From Compostimonas suwonensis (GTDB taxonomy: Bacteria > Actinomycetota > Actinomycetes > Actinomycetales > Microbacteriaceae): a stretch of DNA of 64,000 nucleotides. The translations under genes and the position numbers were made by a program. Numbering within the stretch: the first letter of the stretch is position 1; each line of letters begins with the position of its first letter. This document shows positions 46,995 through 55,765 of the stretch, piece by piece. Below the pieces are notes generated by a model that was not told where the DNA came from, searched no databases, and saw nothing but the letters and a program-made list of their open reading frames with translations. The stretch is taken from contig NZ_PGFB01000002.1 in NCBI RefSeq assembly GCF_002797855.1, forward strand, positions 248,001 through 312,000. The letters are read 5' to 3'.

Positions 46995-48500
46995 TCAGCG
47001 GGCGAGCAGACCGAGGAGCGCGTCGACCTTGACGCGCGTCTCGGCCAGCTCCTCCTCGGGCACGGAGAGGGCCGTGATGCCCCCGCCGGTACCGATCGCC
47101 GCGGCATCCGGCCCCAGCACGATGCTGCGGATGACCATGGCGAGGTCGATCGCGCCGTCGATGCCGAAATAGCCGAAGACCCCCGAGTACACGCCGCGTG
47201 GGCCCGCTTCGAGGGCGTGCAGGATGCCCATGGCGCTCGACTTGGGCGCGCCGGTCATCGATCCCGCCGGAAAGCACGCCCGTACGACGTCGACTCCGCT
47301 CGAACCCTCGTCGAGCTGCGCCTCCACGGTGCTCACGAGCTGGTGCACCTGGGCATAGCTCTCGACCTCGAGCAGTCGCGTGACCTCGACGGTGCCGAGC
47401 CTCGCGACACGGGAGAGATCGTTGCGCATGAGATCGACGATCATGAGGTTCTCGGCGCGCTCCTTGTCGCTCGCGAGGAGCTCGGCGCGCAGCCCGGAAT
47501 CGTCCTCGGAGTCGGCGCCTCGCGGGCGCGTGCCCTTGATCGGACTCGTCGACACGTGACCGTCGGAGCTCACCCGCAAGAACTGCTCGGGCGTCGCGCT
47601 CAGAACGCTCAGCTCGCCGAAGCGCAGAAGACCGCCGTTGCGGGTCGGGCTCAGCTCGCGCAGGCCCCGGTAGACGGCGAGCGGGTCGAACCGGCCGTGC
47701 ACCCGCACCTCGTTCGTGAGGCACAGCTGGTACGCGTCACCACGGCGGATCGCCTCCTGGCACTCGCGCACGAGCTCGAGATAGCGCTCCTCGCCGTGCC
47801 GCCAGCGCGGACTCGCGTCGTCGTGGCCGGGTGCGCTCGTTGACGCGACGATGTCGGATGTCTCGGCCCGGCGGTCGGGGGCGGTGCCATCGCTCTCCCG
47901 CAGCTGCGCGATCGCCGCCGCCGTCTGCCGCAACCAGTGCTCGGCTCCATCGTCGTCGAAGGCGAGAAGCGTGATCGCCTGCGAGCCGTGATCGAACTCG
48001 ACGGCGCGGTCGACGAAGAGCAGAGCCGCATCGGGGTATCGGGATGCCGCGACCGGGGCGCCCGCAGCGGACGCGCCCGCCTCGTACCCGAGCCACCCCA
48101 CCCACCCGAGACGGAAGCCACCGCGGGATGCTCCATCGCCGTCGCTGCGCGCGTCCTGCACCGCGTCGCTCGACACCGACGCGCTCGACACCGCGTCGCT
48201 CGACACCGACGCGCCGGCGAGGGCCTCGGCGAGCACATCGAGGATCGCACCCGGGCGGGTCGACTCGTGGGCGCCGTCGAGTCGGCGGCGTGTGACGGTC
48301 GCGGTCGCGACATCCGCGGTGATGAGCTCGGATTGCGCACGGCCGGCAGCGAGGTAACTGCGAGACGACGCCCCGTTGGAGGAGGCGTCCGCTCCCGCGT
48401 CGAGCCAGACGGCGTAGGGCTCCGCGGCGTACAGACCCGCGAAGACGATCGCCGGGTCGACCCAGGCGTCGACAGGGAGTCTCAGGAGCCGCCGGATCAT
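46995..48500 (-). CDS. pabB: Aminodeoxychorismate synthase component I-like (PabB)
   Basis: 501 residues of the chorismate-binding family. The C-terminal core has STSPIKGTRPRGADSEDD, NLMIVDLMRNDLSRVARLGTVEV, CFPAGSMTGAPKSSAMGILHALE and YSGVFGYFGIDGAIDLAMVIRS. Makes 4-amino-4-deoxychorismate from chorismate on the way to folate; anthranilate synthase is the alternative. The divergent PabC-like gene supports PabB. An internal repeat (ASVSSDAVS twice, coded at about 48150-48215) inserts low-complexity sequence in the N-terminal half. Confidence 0.88.
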   Translation of the reverse strand: MIRRLLRLPVDAWVDPAIVFAGLYAAEPYAVWLDAGADASSNGASSRSYLAAGRAQSELITADVATATVTRRRLDGAHESTRPGAILDVLAEALAGASVSSDAVSSASVSSDAVQDARSDGDGASRGGFRLGWVGWLGYEAGASAAGAPVAASRYPDAALLFVDRAVEFDHGSQAITLLAFDDDGAEHWLRQTAAAIAQLRESDGTAPDRRAETSDIVASTSAPGHDDASPRWRHGEERYLELVRECQEAIRRGDAYQLCLTNEVRVHGRFDPLAVYRGLRELSPTRNGGLLRFGELSVLSATPEQFLRVSSDGHVSTSPIKGTRPRGADSEDDSGLRAELLASDKERAENLMIVDLMRNDLSRVARLGTVEVTRLLEVESYAQVHQLVSTVEAQLDEGSSGVDVVRACFPAGSMTGAPKSSAMGILHALEAGPRGVYSGVFGYFGIDGAIDLAMVIRSIVLGPDAAAIGTGGGITALSVPEEELAETRVKVDALLGLLAR

Positions 48501-48594
48501 CGTCTTAGCCTAAAGCGGGGTTAGCCTGGAACGACGCCACCGGCCGGTCCGAGGCGCGCCGACGACACGACAGCACCGACACGAGGGACGAGGC

Positions 48595-49392
48595 GTGACC
48601 ACGATCGACACGACGTTCCGCTGGCTGGGCGGCGCGTTGCATCCGCTCGACGACTGCGACCTCGCGGAGTCGACGCTCGCCGTCGCCGACTCCTGGCTCG
48701 TGACCGAGGGGCGTGCCCGCGCGCTCGAGGCGCATCGCGAGAGATTCGGGCAGGCCGTCGCGCGACTCGGCGGCACGATCTCCCCCGACGAGCTCGAGCT
48801 CTTCTGGGCGCAGGGGCTCGCGCTCATCCCCCGCGAGGGCGAGTGGTTTCCGCGCGCCGAGCTGCTCGAACGCGCCACCGGCCGCGAGCTACGGTTCCGG
48901 GTGCGGCCGGCGCCCGCCCTGCAGACGGCGGTGAGCCTCTGGACGGCCCCGAACGACCCCCGTCGAACACCCGCCGTCAAGGGCCCCGACATCCCCGCCC
49001 TCTCCCGGCTGCGACAGAACGCGCAGAAGGCGGGCGCGACGGAGGCCGTGATCCTCGGCGAGAACGGCACGATCGTCGACGGCGCGACGACGGCGCTGCT
49101 CTGGTGGCGGAGCGGCACGCTCATCGCCCCGACGAGCGATCTCACACGCGTCGCGAGCGTCACGGCCCGCACGATCCGGATGCTCGCGGGTGCGCTCGGC
49201 ACCCCCGGCTCCGAGGAGCGGGCCCGGCCCTCCGACCTCGACGGCGCCGAGCTGTGGGCCGTCAACGCCCTGCACGGCATCCGCCCCGCGACCTCCTGGA
49301 TCGACGGCCCGCAGCTCGCGGCGCCGGATGCCGCCCGCCTCAGCGCGTGGCGACGGCGTCTCGAGGCGCTGAGGCGGCCGCTTCCCTCCTGA
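48595..49392 (+). CDS. Class IV aminotransferase, aminodeoxychorismate lyase-like (PabC)
   Basis: 265 residues. PLP-dependent fold type IV: FRWLGGALHPLDDCDLAESTLAVADSW, an arginine-rich helix region, LRQNAQKAGATEAVILGENGTIVDGATTALLWW with the conserved glutamate-like position, and AELWAVNALHGIRPATSW. With pabB this completes 4-aminobenzoate synthesis. Starts at GTG. Its 3' end overlaps the opposing cydC by 53 nt. Confidence 0.85.
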   Translation: MTTIDTTFRWLGGALHPLDDCDLAESTLAVADSWLVTEGRARALEAHRERFGQAVARLGGTISPDELELFWAQGLALIPREGEWFPRAELLERATGRELRFRVRPAPALQTAVSLWTAPNDPRRTPAVKGPDIPALSRLRQNAQKAGATEAVILGENGTIVDGATTALLWWRSGTLIAPTSDLTRVASVTARTIRMLAGALGTPGSEERARPSDLDGAELWAVNALHGIRPATSWIDGPQLAAPDAARLSAWRRRLEALRRPLPS

Positions 49393-51121
49393 GCGAGGCG
49401 TCGTCCGACGTCTCGGGCGCGAACAGGCCGCCGCCGCGCAGCTCCAGACGCCGCGTGACGAGCTCCCCGGGTACCTCCGTGTGCGAGATGACGAGCACGG
49501 CGCGCGCGTCGTCTCCGCCGAGCGCCAGGATGTCGCGCAGCAGCTCCTCGGCGCGCTCCGCGTCGACGTTCGCCGTCGGCTCGTCGACCACGAGCACGGG
49601 GAAGTCGGCGAGCAGCGCCCGGGCGAGCGCGATCCGCTGCGCCTGGCCTCCCGAGACGAGCTGGCCGCGCTCGCCGACCGTGGCATCCAGCCCTCCGCGC
49701 TCCGCGAGCCAGTCGCCGAGGCCGACGCGGTCGAGCACGGCCGTCAGCTCCTCGTCGCTCGCGGTGTCGCGGGCGAAGAGCAGGTTCTGGCGGATGTCGG
49801 AGTCGAAGAGGTACGGCGACTGCTCGCACAGGCCAACGACCCGCCGCACCTCGTCGTGGGCGAGCTCGCGTGCCTCCACGCCGCCCACGCGGTAAGAGCC
49901 CGAGTAGTCGAGGAAGCGCACGAGCACGTGGGCGAGCGTCGTCTTGCCCGCGCCGCTCGCGCCCGAGACGACGACCCTGTCCCCCGCCGCGAGGTCGAGG
50001 TCGAGGCCGTGCAGCACGGCCTCGCCGCCGGGCCAGCGGGCGGCGACATCCCGGAGGGAGACGAGCGGGGTGCCCGGCGCCGGCTCGATGCGTTCCGCGC
50101 GAGGCGCGGGAGCACCGGCCGCACCATCCGCCGCGATGTCAGCCGGGATCTCCGGCGGCAGCTCCTGCGGCACGACGGTCGCGATCCGCTGCGCGCTCGA
50201 GCGCACCCGCCGCCAGGCTCCGAGCGCGGCGGGCACCGCCGCGAACACCTCGAAGACGGCGATCGGAACGAGTGCGACGACGGCGAGGACCGGCCCGCTG
50301 AGCCCGCCCGCGGCCACCTCGGGCGCCCCCACGAGGAGCGCCGCGATCGTCGCCGCCCCCGCGATCACCGAGACGAGGGCACCGACGACCCCGGCGCCGG
50401 CGGCGAGCCGCAGAGTCGCGGCACGAAGGCGTTCGTCGGCCCGGTCGAGGCGGGCGCGTTCCGCGTCGAGCGCCCCGTAGGCCGTGAGCACCTCGAGGTT
50501 GCCCGTGAGATCGAGGATCAGATCGGCGAGCCGTGCCCGCAGCGGCGCGACCTCGCGCTCCGCTCGGGCGGCGACGGCCGTGTCGGCGGCGGTTCCGATG
50601 ACGGCCGCGAGCAGCAGCGCGATCGCGAGTGTGATGCCCGCAGCGGGCAGGAGCACCCAGACCAGGGCGACCGCGGCCGCGCACACGAGCACCGCGGAGA
50701 CGAGCGGCTGCACAACGCGCAGGGGGTGATCCTGCAGCTCGTCGACATCGCGCACGAGCCGGCTCAGCAGATCGCCGCGCCGCGACCGCGCGAGCCCGTC
50801 GGGCGCGAGCGGGAGAAGCCGCTCGAGGACGCCCACCCGCAGCTCCGCGAGCTGGCGGAAGCTCGCGTCGTGGCTGAAGAGCCGCTCCAGGTAGCGGAAG
50901 ACGGCGCGGCCGAGCGCGAAGGCGCGCACCCCGACGATCGCCATCATGAGATAGAGGATCGGCGGCTGCTCGGCGGCGCGCGTGATGAGATAGGCGGATG
51001 TCGCGAGCAGCCCGACCGCGCACAACGCGCTGAGCGCCCCGAACAGCACCCCCGGCAGGAAGCGGCGCAGCGGCGGCTGGGCCAGGCGCAGCACGCGCCG
51101 GGTGGCCTCGGCGTCAGACAT
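49340..51121 (-). CDS. cydC: CydC-type ABC exporter half (cysteine/glutathione)
   Basis: 593 residues: six membrane helices, then Walker A VSGASGAGKTT, signature VSGGQAQRIALARALL, Walker B VLVVDEPTANVD and H-loop ISHTE. With CydD it exports thiols needed for cytochrome bd assembly. ATG 51121 has GGGGGAG 8 nt upstream and is preferred over GTG 51127. It overlaps the end of cydD by 8 nt and the convergent pabC-like gene by 53 nt. Confidence 0.92.
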   Translation of the reverse strand: MSDAEATRRVLRLAQPPLRRFLPGVLFGALSALCAVGLLATSAYLITRAAEQPPILYLMMAIVGVRAFALGRAVFRYLERLFSHDASFRQLAELRVGVLERLLPLAPDGLARSRRGDLLSRLVRDVDELQDHPLRVVQPLVSAVLVCAAAVALVWVLLPAAGITLAIALLLAAVIGTAADTAVAARAEREVAPLRARLADLILDLTGNLEVLTAYGALDAERARLDRADERLRAATLRLAAGAGVVGALVSVIAGAATIAALLVGAPEVAAGGLSGPVLAVVALVPIAVFEVFAAVPAALGAWRRVRSSAQRIATVVPQELPPEIPADIAADGAAGAPAPRAERIEPAPGTPLVSLRDVAARWPGGEAVLHGLDLDLAAGDRVVVSGASGAGKTTLAHVLVRFLDYSGSYRVGGVEARELAHDEVRRVVGLCEQSPYLFDSDIRQNLLFARDTASDEELTAVLDRVGLGDWLAERGGLDATVGERGQLVSGGQAQRIALARALLADFPVLVVDEPTANVDAERAEELLRDILALGGDDARAVLVISHTEVPGELVTRRLELRGGGLFAPETSDDASLRREAAASAPRDAVATR

Positions 51122-52769
51122 GTGCACGCTCCCCCACCTCGACGACGACGTCGGCCTCCGCCGTGAGCGCGGCGCGGTGGCTCACGACCACCACGGCGCA
51201 GCCCTCCCGGGCGATCTCGCGCAGCCCGCGCATCAGGACCGCCTCGGTCGTGCGGTCGAGCGCCGAGCTCGGCTCGTCGAGCACGAGCACGGCGCACCGC
51301 CGACGCAGCGCTCGGTAGAGGGCGCGCGCGATCGAGATCCGCTGCGCCTGACCGCCCGAGACGCCGCTGCCGCCGACCCCGAGCTCGAGCTCCGGCTCGA
51401 CATCGACGGCCGCGAGCCGCAGCGCCCGTGCGAGGGTCTCGGCGTGCGGCTGCGCGTCGCCGAGCGTGACGTTCTGCGCCACGCTCGCGGCGATGAGACC
51501 CGGGCGCTGACCAGACCAGGCGAGCCACTCGCGGCCGCGAAGGGGGGCGGCCGCGACATCCGCGCCGCCGAGGCGGATCTCGCCCTCGTACTCCACGAAG
51601 CCGAGCAGCGCCGAGACGATGCTCGACTTGCCCGCGCCGCTGGGGCCCACGACGGCCGAGATCGTGCCCGGCTCGAAACGGGCGCTGAAGTCGGCGATCG
51701 CCGGCCTGCCCTCGTACGAGACCGACACCCGGTCGAGCTCGAGCGCCGAGGACCGCCCGGGGTGCGTCGCCGGGCCCGATGCGCCGTCGAGCGCGTCATC
51801 CCCGGCTGCCGGACCCGGCGCGTCGCCGAGGATGCCCAGAACGTCGTCGGCCGCCGCGACCCCCTCCGTCGCCGCGTGATACTGCACCCCGACGTTGCGC
51901 AGGGGCAGGAAGGCCTCGGGCACGAGCAGCAGGACGAAGAGCCCCACCGCGAGCCCGAGCTCGCCGTCGACGAGACGGATGCCGATCGACACCGCCACGA
52001 GCGCGACCGAGAGGCTCGCCGCCAGCTCGAGGGCGAACCCGCTCAGGAAGGAGTAGCGGAGCACCGACATCGTCTGCGTGCGGTAGTCGTCGGTCACCGC
52101 GCGGATCCGCTCGACCTGGCGTCGCTGCCGGCCGAAGATCGTGAGGGTCGAGAGACCGCCCACGACGTCGAGGAAGCGGGTCGAGAGCACCGTGAGGGTC
52201 TGCCATTGCTTGCGCTGCACGGCCTGGGTGGCCCAGCCGATGAGGATCATGAAGATCGGGATGAGCGGCAGGGTCACGAGGACGGTGATGCCACTCGCGA
52301 CATCCTGCGACAGGAGCACGAGCACGAGGATCGGCGTGCCCAGCGCCGTGAGGATGAGCTGCGGCAGGTACTTCGCGAAGTACGGGTCGAGCGCGTCGAG
52401 GCCGCTGCCCACGATCGTCGTGATCCGCGCCGAGTTCCGCGTCGACATCCAGCTCGGCCCGCGCCGCGCGATCGTGTCGAGCACCCGCGCGCGCAGCTGG
52501 CTCTTCACCCGGGCCGCGCCCTCGGCCGAGACCCGCTCGATCAGCAAGATCGTCAGGCCCCGCACGAGCACGACGACGGCGAGGGCCACGACGAGCGGCG
52601 AGAGCCCGGCGAGGCTCTGCCCCTCGACGACTCCCACGATGACGCGCGAGAGGAACCAGGCGAAGCCGACGATGCTCGCGGTCTGCACGAGCGCGAGCAT
52701 CGCACCGAGGGCCAGAGTGCTGCGGGCCGCGCTCGCGTGGCGCAGCAGGCGGGGGTCGAAGGGCTTCAT
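51114..52769 (-). CDS. cydD: CydD-type ABC exporter half
   Basis: 551 residues: six membrane helices (first near 20-45), PSWMSTRNSARITTIVGSGLDALDPYFAKYLPQL, then Walker A VVGPSGAGKSS, signature VSGGQAQRISIARALY and Walker B VLVLDEPSSALD. ATG 52769 is chosen over the adjacent GTG 52772. It lies 10 nt after cydB. Confidence 0.93.
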   Translation of the reverse strand: MKPFDPRLLRHASAARSTLALGAMLALVQTASIVGFAWFLSRVIVGVVEGQSLAGLSPLVVALAVVVLVRGLTILLIERVSAEGAARVKSQLRARVLDTIARRGPSWMSTRNSARITTIVGSGLDALDPYFAKYLPQLILTALGTPILVLVLLSQDVASGITVLVTLPLIPIFMILIGWATQAVQRKQWQTLTVLSTRFLDVVGGLSTLTIFGRQRRQVERIRAVTDDYRTQTMSVLRYSFLSGFALELAASLSVALVAVSIGIRLVDGELGLAVGLFVLLLVPEAFLPLRNVGVQYHAATEGVAAADDVLGILGDAPGPAAGDDALDGASGPATHPGRSSALELDRVSVSYEGRPAIADFSARFEPGTISAVVGPSGAGKSSIVSALLGFVEYEGEIRLGGADVAAAPLRGREWLAWSGQRPGLIAASVAQNVTLGDAQPHAETLARALRLAAVDVEPELELGVGGSGVSGGQAQRISIARALYRALRRRCAVLVLDEPSSALDRTTEAVLMRGLREIAREGCAVVVVSHRAALTAEADVVVEVGERAHV

Positions 52770-52779
52770 CACGGGCCTC

Positions 52780-53805
52780 TCAGCGCCCGGCCGGGGCGGC
52801 GCCGACGGGCTCCACGGGGATGCTCGCCCGGGTGATCCGCTTGCGGAAGATCCAGTAGGTCCAGGCCTGGTAGCCGACGATGAGGGGCAGGAAGACGAGC
52901 GCCGTCCAGCTCATGACCGTGAGCGTGTACTGCGAGGAGGACGCGTTCGCGATCGTCAGGCTGTTGGCGGCATCATTGCTCGCCGGCATGACGTCGGGCA
53001 CGAGCGAGCTGAAGAGGCTCAGCACCGCCACGCCGATCGTCACCGCCATGAGCGCGAAGGCCACGCCCGAGCGAGCCCGCAGGTTCGCGAGGAACGATCC
53101 CACGAGCGCCACCGCGGCCGCAGCCGAGAGCAGGGCCGAGGCGATCGAGCCGTACGCGAGCGTCGTCCAGAGCAGGAAGGCCGCCGCCACGACGATCGTC
53201 ACGACCCCGGCACCGATCGCCAGCCGGTGCGCCCGGGCGCGCATCTCGCCGTCGGTCTTGAGGGTCACGAAGACGACGCCGTGCGTGAAGAAGAGCACGA
53301 GCGTCGTGAGACCGCCCAGCAGGGCGTACGGGTTCAGCAGGTCGAGGAGCGAGCCCGTGAGGTTGTGCCCGGCGTCGAGCGGGACCCCGCGCACGACGTT
53401 GGCGAAGGCGACACCCCAGAGGAAGGCGGGAACGGCCGAGCCGACCACGATCATCGTGTCGAAGCGGCGCTTCCAGGCGTGCTCCGGTCGCTGGTGCCGG
53501 TACTCGAACGAGACGCCGCGCGCGATGAGGGCGAGCAGGATGAGCAGCAGCGCGAGGTAGAACCCGCTGAACATCGTCGCGTACCACTCGGGGAAGGCCG
53601 CGAACAGCGACGCCCCCGCGACGATGACCCAGGTCTCGTTGAGATCCCACACCGGCCCGATCGTGTTGATGAGCACACGACGGTCGACGTCGTCCTTGCC
53701 GAGGAAGGGCAGCGACATCCCCACGCCGAAGTCGAAGCCGTCGAGCACGAAGTACCCGACGAACAGTCCTGCGACGATCCAGAACCAGAGAAGACCGAGA
53801 TCCAT
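52780..53805 (-). CDS. cydB: Cytochrome bd oxidase subunit II
   Basis: 341 residues with nine or so hydrophobic helices. MDLGLLWFWIVAGLFVGYFVLDGFDFGVGMSLPFLGKDDVDRRVLINTIGPVWDLNETWVI-type opening is diagnostic (FDFGVG and GPVWDLNETW). It follows cydA by 22 nt. Confidence 0.96.
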   Translation of the reverse strand: MDLGLLWFWIVAGLFVGYFVLDGFDFGVGMSLPFLGKDDVDRRVLINTIGPVWDLNETWVIVAGASLFAAFPEWYATMFSGFYLALLLILLALIARGVSFEYRHQRPEHAWKRRFDTMIVVGSAVPAFLWGVAFANVVRGVPLDAGHNLTGSLLDLLNPYALLGGLTTLVLFFTHGVVFVTLKTDGEMRARAHRLAIGAGVVTIVVAAAFLLWTTLAYGSIASALLSAAAAVALVGSFLANLRARSGVAFALMAVTIGVAVLSLFSSLVPDVMPASNDAANSLTIANASSSQYTLTVMSWTALVFLPLIVGYQAWTYWIFRKRITRASIPVEPVGAAPAGR

Positions 53806-53827
53806 GACAGCTCCTTGGGTGACGAGA

Positions 53828-55240
53828 TCAGTAGACGGTGACGTCGTGCCGGATGTCGCCGGTCACCGGGTCGGGTCGGGGTGCGTCATCCGGCCCCTTC
53901 TGGGCCGCCCGTTTGACGAGCCGGAACTCGACGACGGCGAGGGTTCCGTAGATGAGCGTGAAGGCGACGAGCGAGATGAGCACCTCGAGGCCGCTCACGT
54001 TCGGCGACACCCCGTCTTCGGTCTTGAGCAGGCTGAAGACGAGCCAGGGCTGCCGGCCCATCTCGGTGAAGGTCCAGCCGACGGTCATGGCGAGCAGCGA
54101 GAGCGGGAACGACCAGATCGCGGCCTTCCAGATCCACTTGTTCTTCGGGTGACGGCCCTTGCGGGTGATCCACAGCCCGACGACGGCGACGAAGACGTGC
54201 AGCAGGCCGAGCCCGATCATCCAGCGGAACGACCAGTAGGTCACCCAGATGATGGGCGTGTAGTCGCCGGGGCCGTAGAGCTGCGTGTACTGCGCCTGCA
54301 GGTCGTTGATGCCCTCGACCGTGCCGTCGAAGGTGTGGGTGGAGAGGAACGACAGCAGATACGGGATGCGGATCGAGAAGAGCTCGTGCACGCCGTCGGG
54401 GGTTCCGAGGGTGAAGATCGAGAACGAGGCATCCGCCCCCGTCACGGTGTTGTAGGTCGCCTCGGCCGCGGCCATCTTCATGGGCTGCGTCTCGACCATC
54501 ACGAGGCTCAGCTGGTCGCCGGCGAGGGTGGTCAGGATGCCGGCGCCCACCATCATCCAGAGGCCGAACTTGAGGGCGGGGCGCATCGTGTCGAGGTGCT
54601 GGTTGCGGGCGAGGTGATACGCGGCGACGCTGATGATGAGGCCGGCCGTGACCATAAAGCACGCGAAGATCGTGTGCGGGAACGCAGCGAGTGCGACGGG
54701 ATTGGTCAGCAGCTCCCAGATGTCGGTGAGCTCGGCCCGCCCCTTCTCGGGGTTGATCTCGTAGGCGATCGGGTTCTGCATAAAGGCGTTCGCGGCGAGG
54801 ATGAAGTAGGCCGAGAGGATCGACCCCACGGCTGTCACCCAGATGGTGGCGAGATGCAGGCCTTTCGGCAGCTTGTCCCAGCCGAAGATCCACAGGCCGA
54901 TGAACGTCGCCTCGAGGAAGAAGGCGAGGAGGCCCTCGAAGGCGAGCGGGGCGCCGAAGACGTCGCCGACGAACCGCGAGTAGTCCGACCAGTTCATGCC
55001 GAACTGGAACTCCTGCACGATGCCGGTGACGACGCCCATCGCGAAGTTGATGAGGAAGATCTTGCCGAAGAAGCGCGTGAGCTGCAGGTAGTGCGGTTTC
55101 ACCGTGCGGTACCACGCGGTCTGGAAGATCGCGACGGTGAGGGCGAGGCCGATCGTGAGCGGCACGAAGAGGAAGTGGTAGATCGTCGTGAGTCCGAACT
55201 GCCACCTCGACAGCAGCAGTGGATCGAGCAGCTCGTTCAC
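53828..55240 (-). CDS. cydA: Cytochrome bd oxidase subunit I
   Basis: About 470 residues, nine helices, heme ligand H22 in TTIYHFLFVPLTIGLA; QFGMNWSDYSRFVGDVFGAPLAFEGLLAFFLEATFIGLWIFGWD and TLAGDQLSLVMVETQPMKMAAAE-like Q-loop motifs present. The Q-loop is short, as in Gram-positive CydA. It oxidises quinol at low oxygen. GTG 55240, 6 nt after AAGGGAG, is preferred over GTG 55246. Divergent from BlaI. Confidence 0.96.
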   Translation of the reverse strand: MNELLDPLLLSRWQFGLTTIYHFLFVPLTIGLALTVAIFQTAWYRTVKPHYLQLTRFFGKIFLINFAMGVVTGIVQEFQFGMNWSDYSRFVGDVFGAPLAFEGLLAFFLEATFIGLWIFGWDKLPKGLHLATIWVTAVGSILSAYFILAANAFMQNPIAYEINPEKGRAELTDIWELLTNPVALAAFPHTIFACFMVTAGLIISVAAYHLARNQHLDTMRPALKFGLWMMVGAGILTTLAGDQLSLVMVETQPMKMAAAEATYNTVTGADASFSIFTLGTPDGVHELFSIRIPYLLSFLSTHTFDGTVEGINDLQAQYTQLYGPGDYTPIIWVTYWSFRWMIGLGLLHVFVAVVGLWITRKGRHPKNKWIWKAAIWSFPLSLLAMTVGWTFTEMGRQPWLVFSLLKTEDGVSPNVSGLEVLISLVAFTLIYGTLAVVEFRLVKRAAQKGPDDAPRPDPVTGDIRHDVTVY

Positions 55241-55281
55241 CCGCACTCCCTTCGGACGGCCGTCTCAGCGGCCCGACCATC

Positions 55282-55325
55282 GAGTTCTACGAACCGTAGA
55301 ACTCGTTCTTCTACAGAGCGTAGAA
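55282..55325. promoter_or_regulatory. Two dyad operators between cydA and blaI-like gene
   Basis: Site 1, 55282-55304: GAGTTCTACG-AAC-CGTAGAACTC, perfect 10-bp arms. Site 2, 55309-55325: TTCTAC-AGAGC-GTAGAA. Centres are 24 bp apart, about two helical turns. They carry the TAC...GTA core typical of BlaI/MecI sites and lie in the 115-nt gap between the divergent genes, so the regulator could control both itself and cydABDC. Confidence 0.75.
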
Positions 55326-55355
55326 CAAACCGCGGGAAAACGGTAGTCTGGTGTC

Positions 55356-55745
55356 ATGGCAACACTGGGAGACCTCGAACGCGCGGTGATGAACGTGCTC
55401 TGGGAGTCGGACGCCGAGCTCTCGGCGAACGCGCTGCGCGACCGGCTCGTCGAGCTCCCGGCGGATGACAGCGGCCCCGGCGGCTCCGATCGCCGCGAGA
55501 TCGCCACCACGACGATGCTCACCGTGCTCTCCCGGCTCGAGAGCAAGGGCTTCGTCACCCGCTCCCGTGACAGGCGCCCGCACCTCTACCGCGCCGTCAC
55601 GAGCCGTGCCGACCACACGGCCGAGCTCATGCACGAGGTGCTCGGCGCCTCCCCCGACCGCGAGGCCGCCCTCGCGCGCTTCGTCGGAAGCGTCTCCCCG
55701 ACCGAGGCCGAGACGCTGCGCAAGCTCCTCGCCTCGCGCGGCTGA
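55356..55745 (+). CDS. BlaI/MecI-family repressor
   Basis: 129 residues. MATLGDLERAVMNVLWESDAELSANALRDRL opening, ATTTMLTVLSRLESKGFVTRSRDRRPHLYRAV winged helix and a helical C-terminus. It probably binds the two dyads upstream. The M56 peptidase gene follows by 20 nt, the usual BlaI-BlaR-like pair, but no beta-lactamase is near. Confidence 0.92.
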   Translation: MATLGDLERAVMNVLWESDAELSANALRDRLVELPADDSGPGGSDRREIATTTMLTVLSRLESKGFVTRSRDRRPHLYRAVTSRADHTAELMHEVLGASPDREAALARFVGSVSPTEAETLRKLLASRG

Positions 55746-55765
55746 CGTCGTATGCCGAAACCAGC

